NCBI GenBank assembly: GCA_043813895.1
Contig: JBDRKQ010000102.1
Location: 1 to 64,000, forward strand
DNA: 64,000 nt
Source of the DNA: CAZTAR01 sp043813895
Lineage (GTDB): Bacteria > Planctomycetota > Phycisphaerae > UBA1845 > UTPLA1
Direction of reading: 5' to 3'
Below, one piece after another: positions 7,218 to 15,939 of this stretch (position 1 is the first letter of the stretch; each line of letters starts with the position of its first letter). Position numbers and translations under genes: made by a program. The notes under the pieces were generated by a model. It saw only the letters and a program-made list of their open reading frames with translations. It was not told the DNA's origin and ran no database searches.

Positions 7218-8741
7218 TCAGGGTGCTACAGCGACGGGCATCCCCATCAGGGGCCACACCAACCAGGCGAAGAACGCCAACACGATCATCAACAGAACAC
7301 TGGCCGGGATGCCGACAAGGAAAAACTGTCCCGAAGTGAACTGCTTGCTCTCATAGGCGATCGCGTTGGGCGCCGCGCCGACCAGCAGCAGGAAAGGCAT
7401 CCCGGCGGTGACGAGGGAAGAGAACAGGATGACCTCCGGGGCCACGCCGAGATAAGGCGCGATGACCAACGCCACGGGCAGCGATATCGCAATCGCCGCA
7501 ACATTCATGATGAGGTTGGTCATGACGAGAACGAAGAAAGCCGTTCCCATGACGAATACGAACCAGTGAGCTTCCTCGAAGAGCCCCAACCACTCGATGG
7601 CCATCCACGTCGCGGCGCCGGTCTCCCACAGGCAGAAACCGATACTCATGGCGCCGCCGAACAGCAGGATGATATTCCAGGGGATGTCCTCCAGGTCCTT
7701 AATCGTCAGAATCCTGAGCACAAAGAACAGGACCGTCGCGACGAGGATGATCGCGCTCTTGTTCAGGGGCTCAAGCGCGGGAACGAAGGAACGCAGACTC
7801 ATGATCACGATGGCTGAGAGGACGATCACCAACGAGACGACTTCTCTTGTACTGATTGGCCCAAGCTTGCTGTAGAGCATTTCGGCCCGTTGCCTGAGGC
7901 CGGGAATCGTCTTTCTCTCAGGCTTGAAGACGATCATGCAGAACAGCCACAACAGGAGCACCATGAGGAGCCCAATCGGGGCCATGTAGTACGAGAGCTC
8001 GAAGAATGATATCTCGCGCCCGACGATGTCCTGGTAGAAGCCGATGGCGACGGCGCCGCGCGCCGCTCCGAGGAGTGTGATGATACTGCCCGCACCCGCA
8101 ACGAAGGCCATGCCGATGAACAGGCCCTTGCCGAAGCGCGTGGGTTTGTCATCCTCCTCGTAGAGAGCGTAGATCGCCATCAGCAGCGGATAGATCGTGG
8201 CAGCGACAGCGGTGTGCGCCATGATCAATGTCAGCGCGGCGGTGATGACGAAACTGCCGAGATAGATCATGCTGGTTCGCTCGCCCACGGTGACCAACAT
8301 GCGATAGGCCATTCGTTTGGTGAGGCCGGTCCGGGAGAAGACCATGCCGAATGTAATCGAGCCGATGATGAACCAGACGGACGGATCCATGAAGTCGCCG
8401 AACGCGACTTTTGCCGGCCTGATCAGAAACAGAACCTGGATGACGCCGATGAGAATACCGGTGACGCCGATCGGCACGACCTCGAAGACCCACCATGTCG
8501 CCGCAAGCAGGAACAGGGCGAGCGCGGCCTGGCCCTGGCGCGACAATTCGAATTCTTTACCCTGCGGATCTACGGCAACCGGAAAGGTCGGGGCGAGATA
8601 AACGATACAGAACAACGCAAGGCCGAGGGCCATCCAGAGATGCTTGCTCCAGCTCACCCATCGCGTTCTTCCCGCCAAATGCACGCTTGATGCACCTGCG
8701 GATGCACTATCGCCGTGTTCTGTCATCTTCTGGCTGCTCAT
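7218..8741 (-). CDS. SLC13/DASS-family anion:sodium symporter-like permease
   Basis: About 507 residues with 11-12 transmembrane segments. The family imports di- and tricarboxylates, sulfate or similar anions with sodium. The second half carries VGAAPNAIAYES, close to the PPNAI hairpin motif. The first-half equivalent is degenerate (GAARGAVAIGF), and the first SNT-type motif reads AHTAV, so the substrate may be unusual. Possible starts are TTG 8789 (overlapping the stop codon of the CBS gene as TTGA), ATG 8741 and ATG 8726; 8741 is chosen. Coupling with the upstream CBS gene suggests ligand-controlled transport. Confidence 0.8.
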   Translation of the reverse strand: MSSQKMTEHGDSASAGASSVHLAGRTRWVSWSKHLWMALGLALFCIVYLAPTFPVAVDPQGKEFELSRQGQAALALFLLAATWWVFEVVPIGVTGILIGVIQVLFLIRPAKVAFGDFMDPSVWFIIGSITFGMVFSRTGLTKRMAYRMLVTVGERTSMIYLGSFVITAALTLIMAHTAVAATIYPLLMAIYALYEEDDKPTRFGKGLFIGMAFVAGAGSIITLLGAARGAVAIGFYQDIVGREISFFELSYYMAPIGLLMVLLLWLFCMIVFKPERKTIPGLRQRAEMLYSKLGPISTREVVSLVIVLSAIVIMSLRSFVPALEPLNKSAIILVATVLFFVLRILTIKDLEDIPWNIILLFGGAMSIGFCLWETGAATWMAIEWLGLFEEAHWFVFVMGTAFFVLVMTNLIMNVAAIAISLPVALVIAPYLGVAPEVILFSSLVTAGMPFLLLVGAAPNAIAYESKQFTSGQFFLVGIPASVLLMIVLAFFAWLVWPLMGMPVAVAP

Positions 8742-8785
8742 CGGCGTTGCAGTCTTCCGTGGAAGGACGCGCAGAAACTCATCCG

Positions 8786-9322
8786 TCAAGGCGGCAAGAC
8801 AAGAGATATCTCGTTCAGCACGTCCACTGAGCGCACCACACCGACGACGTTGCCCTCCTTAAGCACGGGAAGCAAGCTGGTGTTCTGGTCGACCATCTCG
8901 TAGATGGTCTTCATCATATGATCATCGTAATCAATCGTGGCTCTGATGGGGATCATGAACTCCTTGACAAGCCTCTTGGACCGCTCTCGGATGCGCCCGA
9001 TAAGCTTGTCATCCGACAGGGCCGTGAGGTTCGGGTCGATGTCGACGTTGAAGAGCTTTCGGCTGTAGTCCAGCGACCCGCTGACCAGGAATCTCGGCTC
9101 GAGGCCGCGCATGATGTCCCGCCGCCTGAGCATTCCCAGCAGATCGCTGAAGTCGTCATCAAAGACCAAAGCCACCCGCGGAAGAGACAGTTGCTTCTTT
9201 CTCAGGATCTGTACCGACATCTCCATGATGGCGTCGCGAAGGGTAAGTGTCTCGCTGATGCAAGGGTATTCCTCAAGCGGAACCATGATGTCCTGAACGA
9301 GTTTCTCGGCGAGGTTTCCCAT
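8786..9322 (-). CDS. CBS-pair domain protein
   Basis: 178 residues made of two CBS motifs: first VQDIMVPLEEYPCISETLTLRDAI to LGMLRRRDIM, second VKEFMIPIRATIDYDDHMMKT to VVGVVRSVDVL. CBS pairs usually bind adenine nucleotides and regulate a partner. The ATG at 9322 has GGAGGC upstream; an in-frame start at 9415 exists but would add a non-conserved Cys/Arg-rich stretch. The stop is at or just before the SLC13 gene start, so it is probably translationally coupled and the regulator of that permease. Confidence 0.8.
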   Translation of the reverse strand: MGNLAEKLVQDIMVPLEEYPCISETLTLRDAIMEMSVQILRKKQLSLPRVALVFDDDFSDLLGMLRRRDIMRGLEPRFLVSGSLDYSRKLFNVDIDPNLTALSDDKLIGRIRERSKRLVKEFMIPIRATIDYDDHMMKTIYEMVDQNTSLLPVLKEGNVVGVVRSVDVLNEISLVLPP

Positions 9323-9635
9323 CTGCAGCCTCCGTCCCAGGAATCGTACAGAGCCGCCGCATCGTCCGCAAGCACCAGGGGGCAGTGCTTCTAGAGCTTT
9401 GTCATTCCGCGGCATGGCCGCCCGCCATTCAGCGGTGACTCGCGCGCTGGGGCCTTCTCTTCAGACGCTCCGCAACGGATAACGCGACTGCTTCCGCCCC
9501 ATCGCCGTCCTCCGCGCCGTCGACGACATGCTTGCCATCGCCGCCGAGGGCTGGGACAATCGTTCGTTGCACGTCGGCGGTGGAACGGTCGGCGCGGCGT
9601 CGGTACGATGTCGCTGACGGCGTGAAAGGTGTGTC
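9323..9635. other. Intergenic stretch between divergent genes, nothing recognised
   Basis: 313 bp between the minus-strand CBS gene and the plus-strand cupin gene, so it should hold both promoters. I see no convincing -35/-10 pair, no repeat of the families above and no credible short gene. Confidence 0.4.
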
Positions 9636-9989
9636 ATGAACCTGCACTCGATTGAATCGCGTTCCCAAGGCGAAGTGGCCATGGAAGGAGCCAGCCGTGT
9701 GAAGATGCGGATGCTTATCGGGCCGGACCATGGGGCGCCGAACTTCCACATGCGGCACTTCGAGATCGCGCCCGGCGGACACACGCCGCTCCATGAGCAC
9801 GATTACGAGCACGAGGTCCTGATCCTCGAGGGCGAGGGCATCGTGACGTACGGCCAGGGCCAACGGCATTTCAAGGCAGGCGACGTGATCTTCATGCCGG
9901 CCAACGAGAAGCACCAGTTTGCCTGCACGGGGACCTCGCCATGCGCGTTCATCTGTTTGATTCCCGCGCCGAAGGACTGTTCAATCTGA
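9636..9989 (+). CDS. Small cupin-domain protein
   Basis: 117 residues, single conserved beta-barrel (cupin_2). Motif 1 is HTPLHEHDYEHEVLILEGEG, with metal-ligand His residues and Glu; motif 2 is GDVIFMPANEKHQF. A metal-binding enzyme or sensor is likely, but no substrate can be read from the sequence. AAAGGTG precedes the ATG. The next gene, a pseudouridine synthase, begins 70 bases later on the same strand. Confidence 0.8.
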   Translation: MNLHSIESRSQGEVAMEGASRVKMRMLIGPDHGAPNFHMRHFEIAPGGHTPLHEHDYEHEVLILEGEGIVTYGQGQRHFKAGDVIFMPANEKHQFACTGTSPCAFICLIPAPKDCSI

Positions 9990-10059
9990 CGCGGATTGCG
10001 CCTCGCGGTGTCCGAACCTGGCAGAGTGCGGCTTGAGTCCGAACCTGGGGTCGCCAGCA

Positions 10060-10782
10060 ATGGATTTCTCGGTCAAGCCCAACCATCGCATCTCGTATGA
10101 GATTCGCCATGCCGACGAGGACGTCCTTGCCGTCGAGAAGCCGTCCGGCGTGGTCACGCAACCGGGAAAGAAACACGAGCACGACAGCCTGCTCAACGGC
10201 CTCTTCTGCGAGTACGGCACGCGGCTGCAAAACCTCGGCGAGTCGCGCGGCTGGGGCCTGCTCCACCGCTTGGACAAGGACACCTCCGGGCTGGTGCTGG
10301 TGGCGCTCGGGGTTCGGGCGTACGAACACCTGCTCGAGCAATTCAAGAAGCGAGGCATCCGGAAGGTGTACTGGGCCATCGTGGCGGGTTCGCCCAGACC
10401 TGCCCAGGGTGTAATCCAGAAGCCGATTTTGGAAATCGTCGGCCGCACCAAGCGTGCCGTGATAGACCGGAAGGGAAAGCAGGCCATCACCGCGTACCGC
10501 ATCCTGCAATCCGGCATCGGCGTGTCGCTGATCGAGGCGCGTCCGAAGACCGGCCGGCTTCACCAGATTCGACTGCATATGGCGGATCACGGGTTTGCTA
10601 TTCTGGGTGACCCAATCTACGGCGAGCGGCTCGGCCGACCGCGGGTGCCGCGTCTGTGTCTGCACGCCGCCGGGCTCTCCTACATCCACCCGAAGACCGG
10701 TCACCGCGTCACGGTGCAGTCACCGTGGCCGCGAGATCTCCTGCGGACACTGAAGCGATTCGGCTTCGAGCCGCCCACGTGA
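10060..10782 (+). CDS. RluA-family pseudouridine synthase
   Basis: 240 residues. Converts specific uridines of rRNA or tRNA to pseudouridine. The catalytic motif HRLDKDTSGLVLVA, with its Asp, is intact, followed by KVYWAIVAG, RPKTGRLHQIRLHMA and a C-terminal LCLHAAGLSYIHP. No S4 domain is present at the N-terminus, so it is of the short RluA/TruC-like kind. The start is ATG 10060; an in-frame TTG at 10033 is less likely. Confidence 0.9.
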   Translation: MDFSVKPNHRISYEIRHADEDVLAVEKPSGVVTQPGKKHEHDSLLNGLFCEYGTRLQNLGESRGWGLLHRLDKDTSGLVLVALGVRAYEHLLEQFKKRGIRKVYWAIVAGSPRPAQGVIQKPILEIVGRTKRAVIDRKGKQAITAYRILQSGIGVSLIEARPKTGRLHQIRLHMADHGFAILGDPIYGERLGRPRVPRLCLHAAGLSYIHPKTGHRVTVQSPWPRDLLRTLKRFGFEPPT

Positions 10783-10919
10783 GAACGCTCCTGAAATCGT
10801 CGCGCGTGGGGAAATTCCGGAGGCAACAAGGCTGGAGAAGACGTAACGGATGCTGTAACGTATGGAGACGCGCAATGTCAGCGGGGAGTTCGGTGTAACG
10901 GACGGGCAGCGAGGTTCGG

Positions 10920-11570
10920 ATGGGTAAGCATCAGGGAAGTTCGTCGAAGCGAGCGGGGTCAGGCGCGTCGCTGCGCGGACGGGACCGGGCCGACCGGCGC
11001 GAGGCCATTGCGCGTCGCAAGGGGAAGGAGACCGGGGAGGATTCGTGGTTTCGCGGCAAGCGCCCGATCTTTCGGTTTGTCGCAGTCTTCGCGGTGTTGG
11101 TCATCGCCTTCAACATCTTCTTCTACGCCTGGTTCAAAGAGAGTTCGGCTTTTCAGGCGTATCTCCATCTCAACGCGAGCGTCTCCGGGATGATCCTGCG
11201 GCTGCTCGGCGAGGATATGTCGGTCGCCGGGGCGTCGATTTCATCTCCGCGCTTTTCACTCGTCATTGCCCTGGGGTGCGATGCGATCCAGCCCACGGCA
11301 CTGTTCGTCTGCGCGGTCCTGGCCTCGCCGGTTTCTTTCAAGTCGAAATGGCCGGGCCTGCTCGTCGGGGCGCCCCTGTTACTTGTCACCAATCTGGTGA
11401 GGATCGTCAGTCTGTACTACGCCGGGGTGGCGTTCTCCGAGGAGACGTTCAAGATCCTGCACGTGGATGTGTGGCAGGCGGCGTTTATCTTCCTCGCGCT
11501 GTTGTTCTGGATTCTGTGGGCACGGAGCGCCCGACAGTCCTATCTGAAGAAAGCCGATGCTTCAACGTAG
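10920..11570 (+). CDS. Exosortase, XrtH-like
   Basis: 216-residue polytopic membrane protein of the exosortase/archaeosortase family, which cleaves C-terminal sorting signals of exported proteins. The proposed catalytic triad is visible: Cys120 in LGCDAIQPTALF, Arg161 in NLVRIVSLYYAG and His181 in ILHVDVWQAAF. Size and the NLVRIVSLYY motif fit the short exosortase H type. A basic, hydrophilic 45-residue N-terminus precedes the first helix. The stop codon region overlaps the next gene by 14 bases. No protein with a PEP-CTERM or IPTL-type sorting tail is encoded in this window. Confidence 0.85.
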   Translation: MGKHQGSSSKRAGSGASLRGRDRADRREAIARRKGKETGEDSWFRGKRPIFRFVAVFAVLVIAFNIFFYAWFKESSAFQAYLHLNASVSGMILRLLGEDMSVAGASISSPRFSLVIALGCDAIQPTALFVCAVLASPVSFKSKWPGLLVGAPLLLVTNLVRIVSLYYAGVAFSEETFKILHVDVWQAAFIFLALLFWILWARSARQSYLKKADAST

Positions 11571-12171
11571 GCCGATCACGGGCTTCTTCCTCAAGCTGAC
11601 CCTGCTCTACGGGCTGCTGCTCGTTCCCTGGCCCGGTCTTAGCACCGCGTACCTGGGGTGCCTGCACTGGGCAGGCAACCATCTGTACGGCTCGTTCGGC
11701 TCGAACGGGCTGGTCCACCTCGACGTCGCCCCCGAAGGCATGGGCCAGTGGAATACGCTGGTCATGTTGATGAACCAATCCTCCGGGGTCCGCGCCGGCC
11801 TCCTGTATCAGAGCCGGCAGGACTACCTCGCGACGGCGCTGGTCCTGTCGCTGATTCTCGCCACGCCGATCCCGTGGAAGCGGCGGTGGAAGGCGCTGCT
11901 CTGGGGGCTGCTGGCGATTCACGGGTTCGTCGCTTTCCGCCTGCTGATCTGGCTGATCGACGTGTTCTCCGGCGACAACACACTGGCGATCTTCACGCTC
12001 AGCCAGGCCGCCAAATCCGTCATCCATGTGTGCGCGAATGCGCTTCTCGTCGCGCCGGAGGCGACGTTCGTCGTGCCGGTGCCGATCTGGATCCTGGTGA
12101 CGATCCGCCGCGCGGACGTTAGGCGGTGGAGAGAGATGATCGAGAGTGGTAGGAACGGCGGGCGGAATTGA
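11557..12171 (+). CDS. Exosortase-associated membrane protein
   Basis: 204 residues, about five hydrophobic segments, starting inside the exosortase gene (14-base overlap), so it is surely co-expressed. Between the first and second membrane segments is a long extracytoplasmic loop (GSFGSNGLVHLDVAPEGMGQ, then WNTLVMLMN). The C-terminus is basic. Exosortase H genes are often followed by a membrane partner of this size and topology; I call it by context and topology, not by a recognised motif. Confidence 0.6.
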   Translation: MLQRRPITGFFLKLTLLYGLLLVPWPGLSTAYLGCLHWAGNHLYGSFGSNGLVHLDVAPEGMGQWNTLVMLMNQSSGVRAGLLYQSRQDYLATALVLSLILATPIPWKRRWKALLWGLLAIHGFVAFRLLIWLIDVFSGDNTLAIFTLSQAAKSVIHVCANALLVAPEATFVVPVPIWILVTIRRADVRRWREMIESGRNGGRN

Positions 12172-12221
12172 GAATGGAGGACTGAGAATGTAGAAGGGGC
12201 GCGCAGGATGCGTCCAACCGA

Positions 12222-12270
12222 TTGGGTGGCATGCTTTCACGCGACGAAGTCGCGGGTAAGCATGTTTGCC
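12222..12270. repeat. Family C repeat, half copy
   Basis: ATTGGGTGGCATGCTTTCAC, then GCGACGAAGTCGC (a hairpin) and GGGTAAGCATGTTTGCC. It matches the half element at 5161-5279 and lies between convergent genes. Confidence 0.7.
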
Positions 12271-12298
12271 CCCCTTTCGCTAACAATCAGGCTTTCGC

Positions 12299-13729
12299 TC
12301 AATCCATCCTGATCGCTCTCTGCGGGTACAGCAAAGGAAGTCGCAGCAATACATGCGAGACCTTACCGTCCTTGTTCCTTACGAACTCCATCCGCCTTTG
12401 CGCGTTGATCTTGAAGTAGAACTCCGACTCTGTGATGGCCAACAAAGGCTGGTTGCGACCGAAGCCCTTTCGCTCCCAACTCAGTCCCCCGTCCTCGCGA
12501 GTGAAGATCCATTCGTCGCCGCCGGGCACCAGGAGTCCCTCGTCGTCCGGAACACGATACGTGGCAGCAAGCGAGTCGAGGACCTTTGCGTCGAGTGGGA
12601 TCGCCTTGGGTTCTCCAAGCGGTTTGCCGATGGCGATGGCGGTGAGCCTGGCGGCGACCTCGGCAACGGGAGGCTGGTACCACGGGTTGTTCGACAAGAG
12701 GATGACGTGCAGGTCCTCGTCCGGCATGATGACGGCCTGCGAGTTGAAGCCGTGTATCCCGCCGGCATAGATGATGATCGTGTGACCCTGGAACGTGCTG
12801 ATTCCACAACCGCTGGCCAGCGGCACTTCCTTCCCGTTGTTCAGCGTGAATCGCTTAAGCGCCTGATCGAGCATCTTCCGCGAAAGAAACCGCCCGCCCC
12901 TGTACGCCTTGTTCCATCGCCACAGGTCATCCACGGTCGAGACATGCCCACCTGCCGCGTAGGGCTCCATCATGTTCAGGAACCGCGCGTTGAGGTATCC
13001 GTCGTCGGACCGTTCGTAGCCCGCCGCCCGGTTGCGGATGATCTTCAGGTGACCACCGTAACACGTGTGCTTCATGCCAGCCGGAGCGAAGAGGTGCTCA
13101 TCGACAAATGCCTCGTACGTCTGACCGGTCACTTTCTCGATGACCGCGCCCAGCAGGATGTAATTCGAGTTGCTGTAGGAGAAACCCTCGCCGGGTTTGA
13201 ACGACAGCGGCTTGTCCTTGAACAGGTCGATCAAGCCCTCGACGGTGATGTCTTCTCGCCAGCCGTCCTGCATCTTGGGCAGATTCAAATAGTCCCAGAT
13301 GCCCGACGTATGCGCCATCAGGTGCTTGATCGTGATCTTCTCGCCATGCGTCGGGTAGTCGGGAAGAAAGCGTGTTATCTCGTCATCCAGACTGACCTTG
13401 CCCTGTTCGACGAGCATGAGAATCGCCGTCGCCGTAAAGAACTTGCTCATCGAGCCGACGCGGAAGACCGAGTCGGGCGTGATCGGGATGTTGTGCTCCA
13501 TGTTCGCAAGGCCATAGCCCTTCCGCAGGACGACCGCACCGCCCTTGACCACGAGAACCGCTGCCCCCGGTTCATCCGCCGGGTAGATCGCCGACAAGGC
13601 CTTGTCCATCGTCGCAGCCATCGCCGCCAGATCGTCACCGGCCAATGCCACACCCGCCGGCCGAGCCAACAACATCACAGCGCCGATCAGCCTCAGCACC
13701 CACCGTCTCTCCGAGCGTCCACATTGCAT
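12299..13729 (-). CDS. Exported serine hydrolase, beta-lactamase class C / AmpH-like fold
   Basis: 476 residues with a signal sequence (residues about 10-30, ending VALA). The catalytic SxxK is Ser93-Met-Ser-Lys96 in VGSMSKFF. The Tyr motif is YSNSNY near residue 180, HTSG lies between them, and the third motif is probably in YAGGIHGFN. A C-terminal beta domain of about 110 residues (LDSLAATYRV onward) follows, as in many planctomycete and acidobacterial members. Likely a periplasmic peptidase or esterase; the exact substrate is unknown. The ATG at 13729 has AGGAAGGAG upstream. Confidence 0.85.
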   Translation of the reverse strand: MQCGRSERRWVLRLIGAVMLLARPAGVALAGDDLAAMAATMDKALSAIYPADEPGAAVLVVKGGAVVLRKGYGLANMEHNIPITPDSVFRVGSMSKFFTATAILMLVEQGKVSLDDEITRFLPDYPTHGEKITIKHLMAHTSGIWDYLNLPKMQDGWREDITVEGLIDLFKDKPLSFKPGEGFSYSNSNYILLGAVIEKVTGQTYEAFVDEHLFAPAGMKHTCYGGHLKIIRNRAAGYERSDDGYLNARFLNMMEPYAAGGHVSTVDDLWRWNKAYRGGRFLSRKMLDQALKRFTLNNGKEVPLASGCGISTFQGHTIIIYAGGIHGFNSQAVIMPDEDLHVILLSNNPWYQPPVAEVAARLTAIAIGKPLGEPKAIPLDAKVLDSLAATYRVPDDEGLLVPGGDEWIFTREDGGLSWERKGFGRNQPLLAITESEFYFKINAQRRMEFVRNKDGKVSHVLLRLPLLYPQRAIRMD

Positions 13730-13829
13730 GGCCGTCTCTCCTTCCTCGTCCTCGCAAGCCGTGCTCCAGCCGTCGCCACACCGCCAGCGTAGATCCTGTC
13801 CGCAACGCTGGAGCACTTCAAGAAACACC

Positions 13830-13912
13830 GTAGCGTCCGACCCCCGCATTGGACGTGGAATGCCAAGCGTTTTCGACGGCCGACAGGGGCGTCGGCCGCT
13901 ACATGCAAAGTA
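13830..13912. repeat. Palindromic intergenic repeat, family D full copy
   Basis: Starts GTAGCGTCCGACCCCCGCAT and ends with ACGGCCGACAGGGGCGTCGG plus CCGCTACATGCAAAG. The two ends (GTAGCG and CGCTAC) are inverted. The right end matches 4061-4099. It lies upstream of the serine hydrolase gene and after the DUF4405 gene. Confidence 0.7.
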
Positions 13913-13942
13913 AAAACACTGCAGCAGCATCCTTCAGCACAA

Positions 13943-14638
13943 TCAGCGATTCGGCGCCGCATACTCCTTGACGACACGGCGCACGTCGCTCATGGCAAAG
14001 CCGTACGCCCGGCGAAGGCGGCCCAATGTCTCGTCCGGCGATGTATCGGCAGGCATCCGCAACGACGAAAGCAGGTATGACACGGGAACGCCCGTCTCCC
14101 GTTCGACTTCGCGAAGTGTCATCAAACCACGAATCGTCTCGTCCTCCGCGTGTTCGGCTTGAGTCGCCGAGCCCTCACTATGCGACGGCGATTCGGTCTC
14201 CGGCGCTGCTACGGAGCGCGTCCGCTTGAGCTCTCCTCGTGCTGTCTGCTCTCTCTCACCGACGAGCGGCGCGACGCTCACGGCGATGAGCGCGACAAGC
14301 CCAAGAACACCAAGCGCAAACCGTGACCCCGATCCCTCACGAGGCCGGCGCCCGCCGACAAAGCCAACGATCCACCGCCAATGCAGCAGCAGGTGCAATG
14401 TCAGTATCACCGGGAGAACGACGGAGACCCAGAAGTGAAACGCCCCCCATTCGTGCCGCATGTATCCCCACACAAGCGACACCATCTTCTCAGAGGAACC
14501 GTACCCGCCGCTCGAACCTTCCACACGGCCGCTGCCCGGCGGTAAGACGTATCGCAGAAGCAGACCGGTCGACAGGATGACGGCAAACGCCGCAAGCGCC
14601 GCGGCATCGATCAGGAAGTTGAGGCTCGACCGCTTCAC
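13943..14638 (-). CDS. DUF4405-type cytochrome b-like membrane protein
   Basis: 231 residues. Four hydrophobic segments; the pair HEWGAFHFWVSVVLPVIL and LHLLLHWRWIVGF has histidines spaced as in DUF4405 / formate dehydrogenase gamma-like cytochrome b proteins, so it may bind haem. The soluble tail (after residue about 130) is polar and ends in a helical module, LMTLREVERETGVPVSYLLS to LGRLRRAYGF, often found with this domain. The GTG at 14638 has GGAGG five bases ahead; the ATG at 14713 is an alternative. Confidence 0.65.
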   Translation of the reverse strand: MKRSSLNFLIDAAALAAFAVILSTGLLLRYVLPPGSGRVEGSSGGYGSSEKMVSLVWGYMRHEWGAFHFWVSVVLPVILTLHLLLHWRWIVGFVGGRRPREGSGSRFALGVLGLVALIAVSVAPLVGEREQTARGELKRTRSVAAPETESPSHSEGSATQAEHAEDETIRGLMTLREVERETGVPVSYLLSSLRMPADTSPDETLGRLRRAYGFAMSDVRRVVKEYAAPNR

Positions 14639-14746
14639 ACGAGGCCTCCAGGCCCCCGCCACGGCACGATCATAGCGTCCCCCAACCACCAACGCCATGC
14701 ACTGCGTTAGCAAAGAAACCGCTCGGGCACCGAGCGTCAGCCCACC

Positions 14747-15859
14747 CTACCCCCGCCGCTGGACCATTGTTTGCGCCTGCGTCTTGATGCCGCGCAGATG
14801 GCTGGCGAGCGCCTCGGCGTTCGGCGCGAACTTCATGGCGTCGTCTCGGAAGATGCGCTCCTCCTGAACCAGCCGGGCCAGCGACGCCGTGAAGGAGTGC
14901 ATGCCCTCCTTCGAGCTTCCTTCGATCAAGGCGGGGAGGTCCTGGTCCTGGGCCTTGCGGATGAGTTCTCTGCACGTGGAGTTATTCAGGAGGACCTCGG
15001 TCGCCGGGACCATCGGGACGTCATCGCGGCATCCGGGCAGCAGGCGTTGCGCGCAAATCGCCCGAAGTGAGTTGGCAAGCGAGCTGCGGATGAAGTCGTG
15101 CTCCGTTCGCGGGAAGAACTCGAGGATGCGCGTGAAGGCCTGCATCGTGTCCGCGGTGTGGAGGCTGCCAAAGACCAGGTGCCCGGTCTCGGCGGCCTGA
15201 AGCGCGGCCATCATGGTGAAATTATCTCGCATCTCGCCGATGAAGATGACGTCCGGATCCTGGCGGACGACGAACTTGAGACCTTCACTGTAACTCGGGA
15301 TGTCGATGCCGATTTCGCGTTGCGAGACGATCGACTTGACGGGCTTGAAGAGGAACTCGACCGGGTCCTCGATGGTGATGATGTTGCACCGGCGGGTCTG
15401 GTTGATCTGCTGGAGCATCGTGGCGAGCGTGGTGCTCTTGCCGCAGCCGGTGACGCCACACACGATGATGATCCCCTCTCGCGTTCTATCGATCAGCTCC
15501 CTGTAGATCGGCGGGAGATGTAGCTCCTCGTACGTCGGGATCTCCGAGTTGACCCGGCGAATCGCGGAGTTCATCTTGTCGCCGCATTTGAAGATGTTGA
15601 CACGGAAGCGATCGCCATCGGGCAGCTCGGTCGAGAAGTCCAGGTCTCCGACCTCATCAAAGACGGCCCGACGCCCCGGCGGGATGATCGTGGACATGCA
15701 CGCGTCGATATCCTCGCCGGACATGGCCGGCACGTTGATGGAACGCAGGCTCCCCCCCACGCGGTAGTACGGCGGGAGACCGGCTTTGAGGTGCAGGTCG
15801 GATGCGCCGAGCTTCTTCATGCCGGCGAGTAGCTTCTGGATGTCAACGGGTTCAGACAT
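14747..15859 (-). CDS. pilT: Twitching motility ATPase PilT
   Basis: 370-residue hexameric ATPase that drives type IV pilus retraction. Walker A is GVTGCGKSTT, the Asp box includes IITIEDPVEF, Walker B lies in DPDVIFIGEMRD, and the His box is GSLHTADTMQAF. The PilT-type AIRAQRLLP-like stretch reads AICAQRLLPG. The start MSEPVDIQKLL at 15859 is preceded by GGAGG. It lies apart from the main pilus cluster (20-31 kb) but shows that cluster probably builds a retractable pilus. Confidence 0.93.
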   Translation of the reverse strand: MSEPVDIQKLLAGMKKLGASDLHLKAGLPPYYRVGGSLRSINVPAMSGEDIDACMSTIIPPGRRAVFDEVGDLDFSTELPDGDRFRVNIFKCGDKMNSAIRRVNSEIPTYEELHLPPIYRELIDRTREGIIIVCGVTGCGKSTTLATMLQQINQTRRCNIITIEDPVEFLFKPVKSIVSQREIGIDIPSYSEGLKFVVRQDPDVIFIGEMRDNFTMMAALQAAETGHLVFGSLHTADTMQAFTRILEFFPRTEHDFIRSSLANSLRAICAQRLLPGCRDDVPMVPATEVLLNNSTCRELIRKAQDQDLPALIEGSSKEGMHSFTASLARLVQEERIFRDDAMKFAPNAEALASHLRGIKTQAQTMVQRRG

Positions 15860-15939
15860 ATCGGCCTCCGAGACTACTGCCCCCCGGCCCAGCGGTGTGC
15901 TAACACCCATTCTACGCATGTGCCGGCGATCCTACAACA

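Noticed and set aside
12353..13792. 479-codon plus-strand frame opposite the serine hydrolase gene
   Set aside because: The opposite strand has intact catalytic motifs and a ribosome binding site. The antisense product has no recognisable feature.
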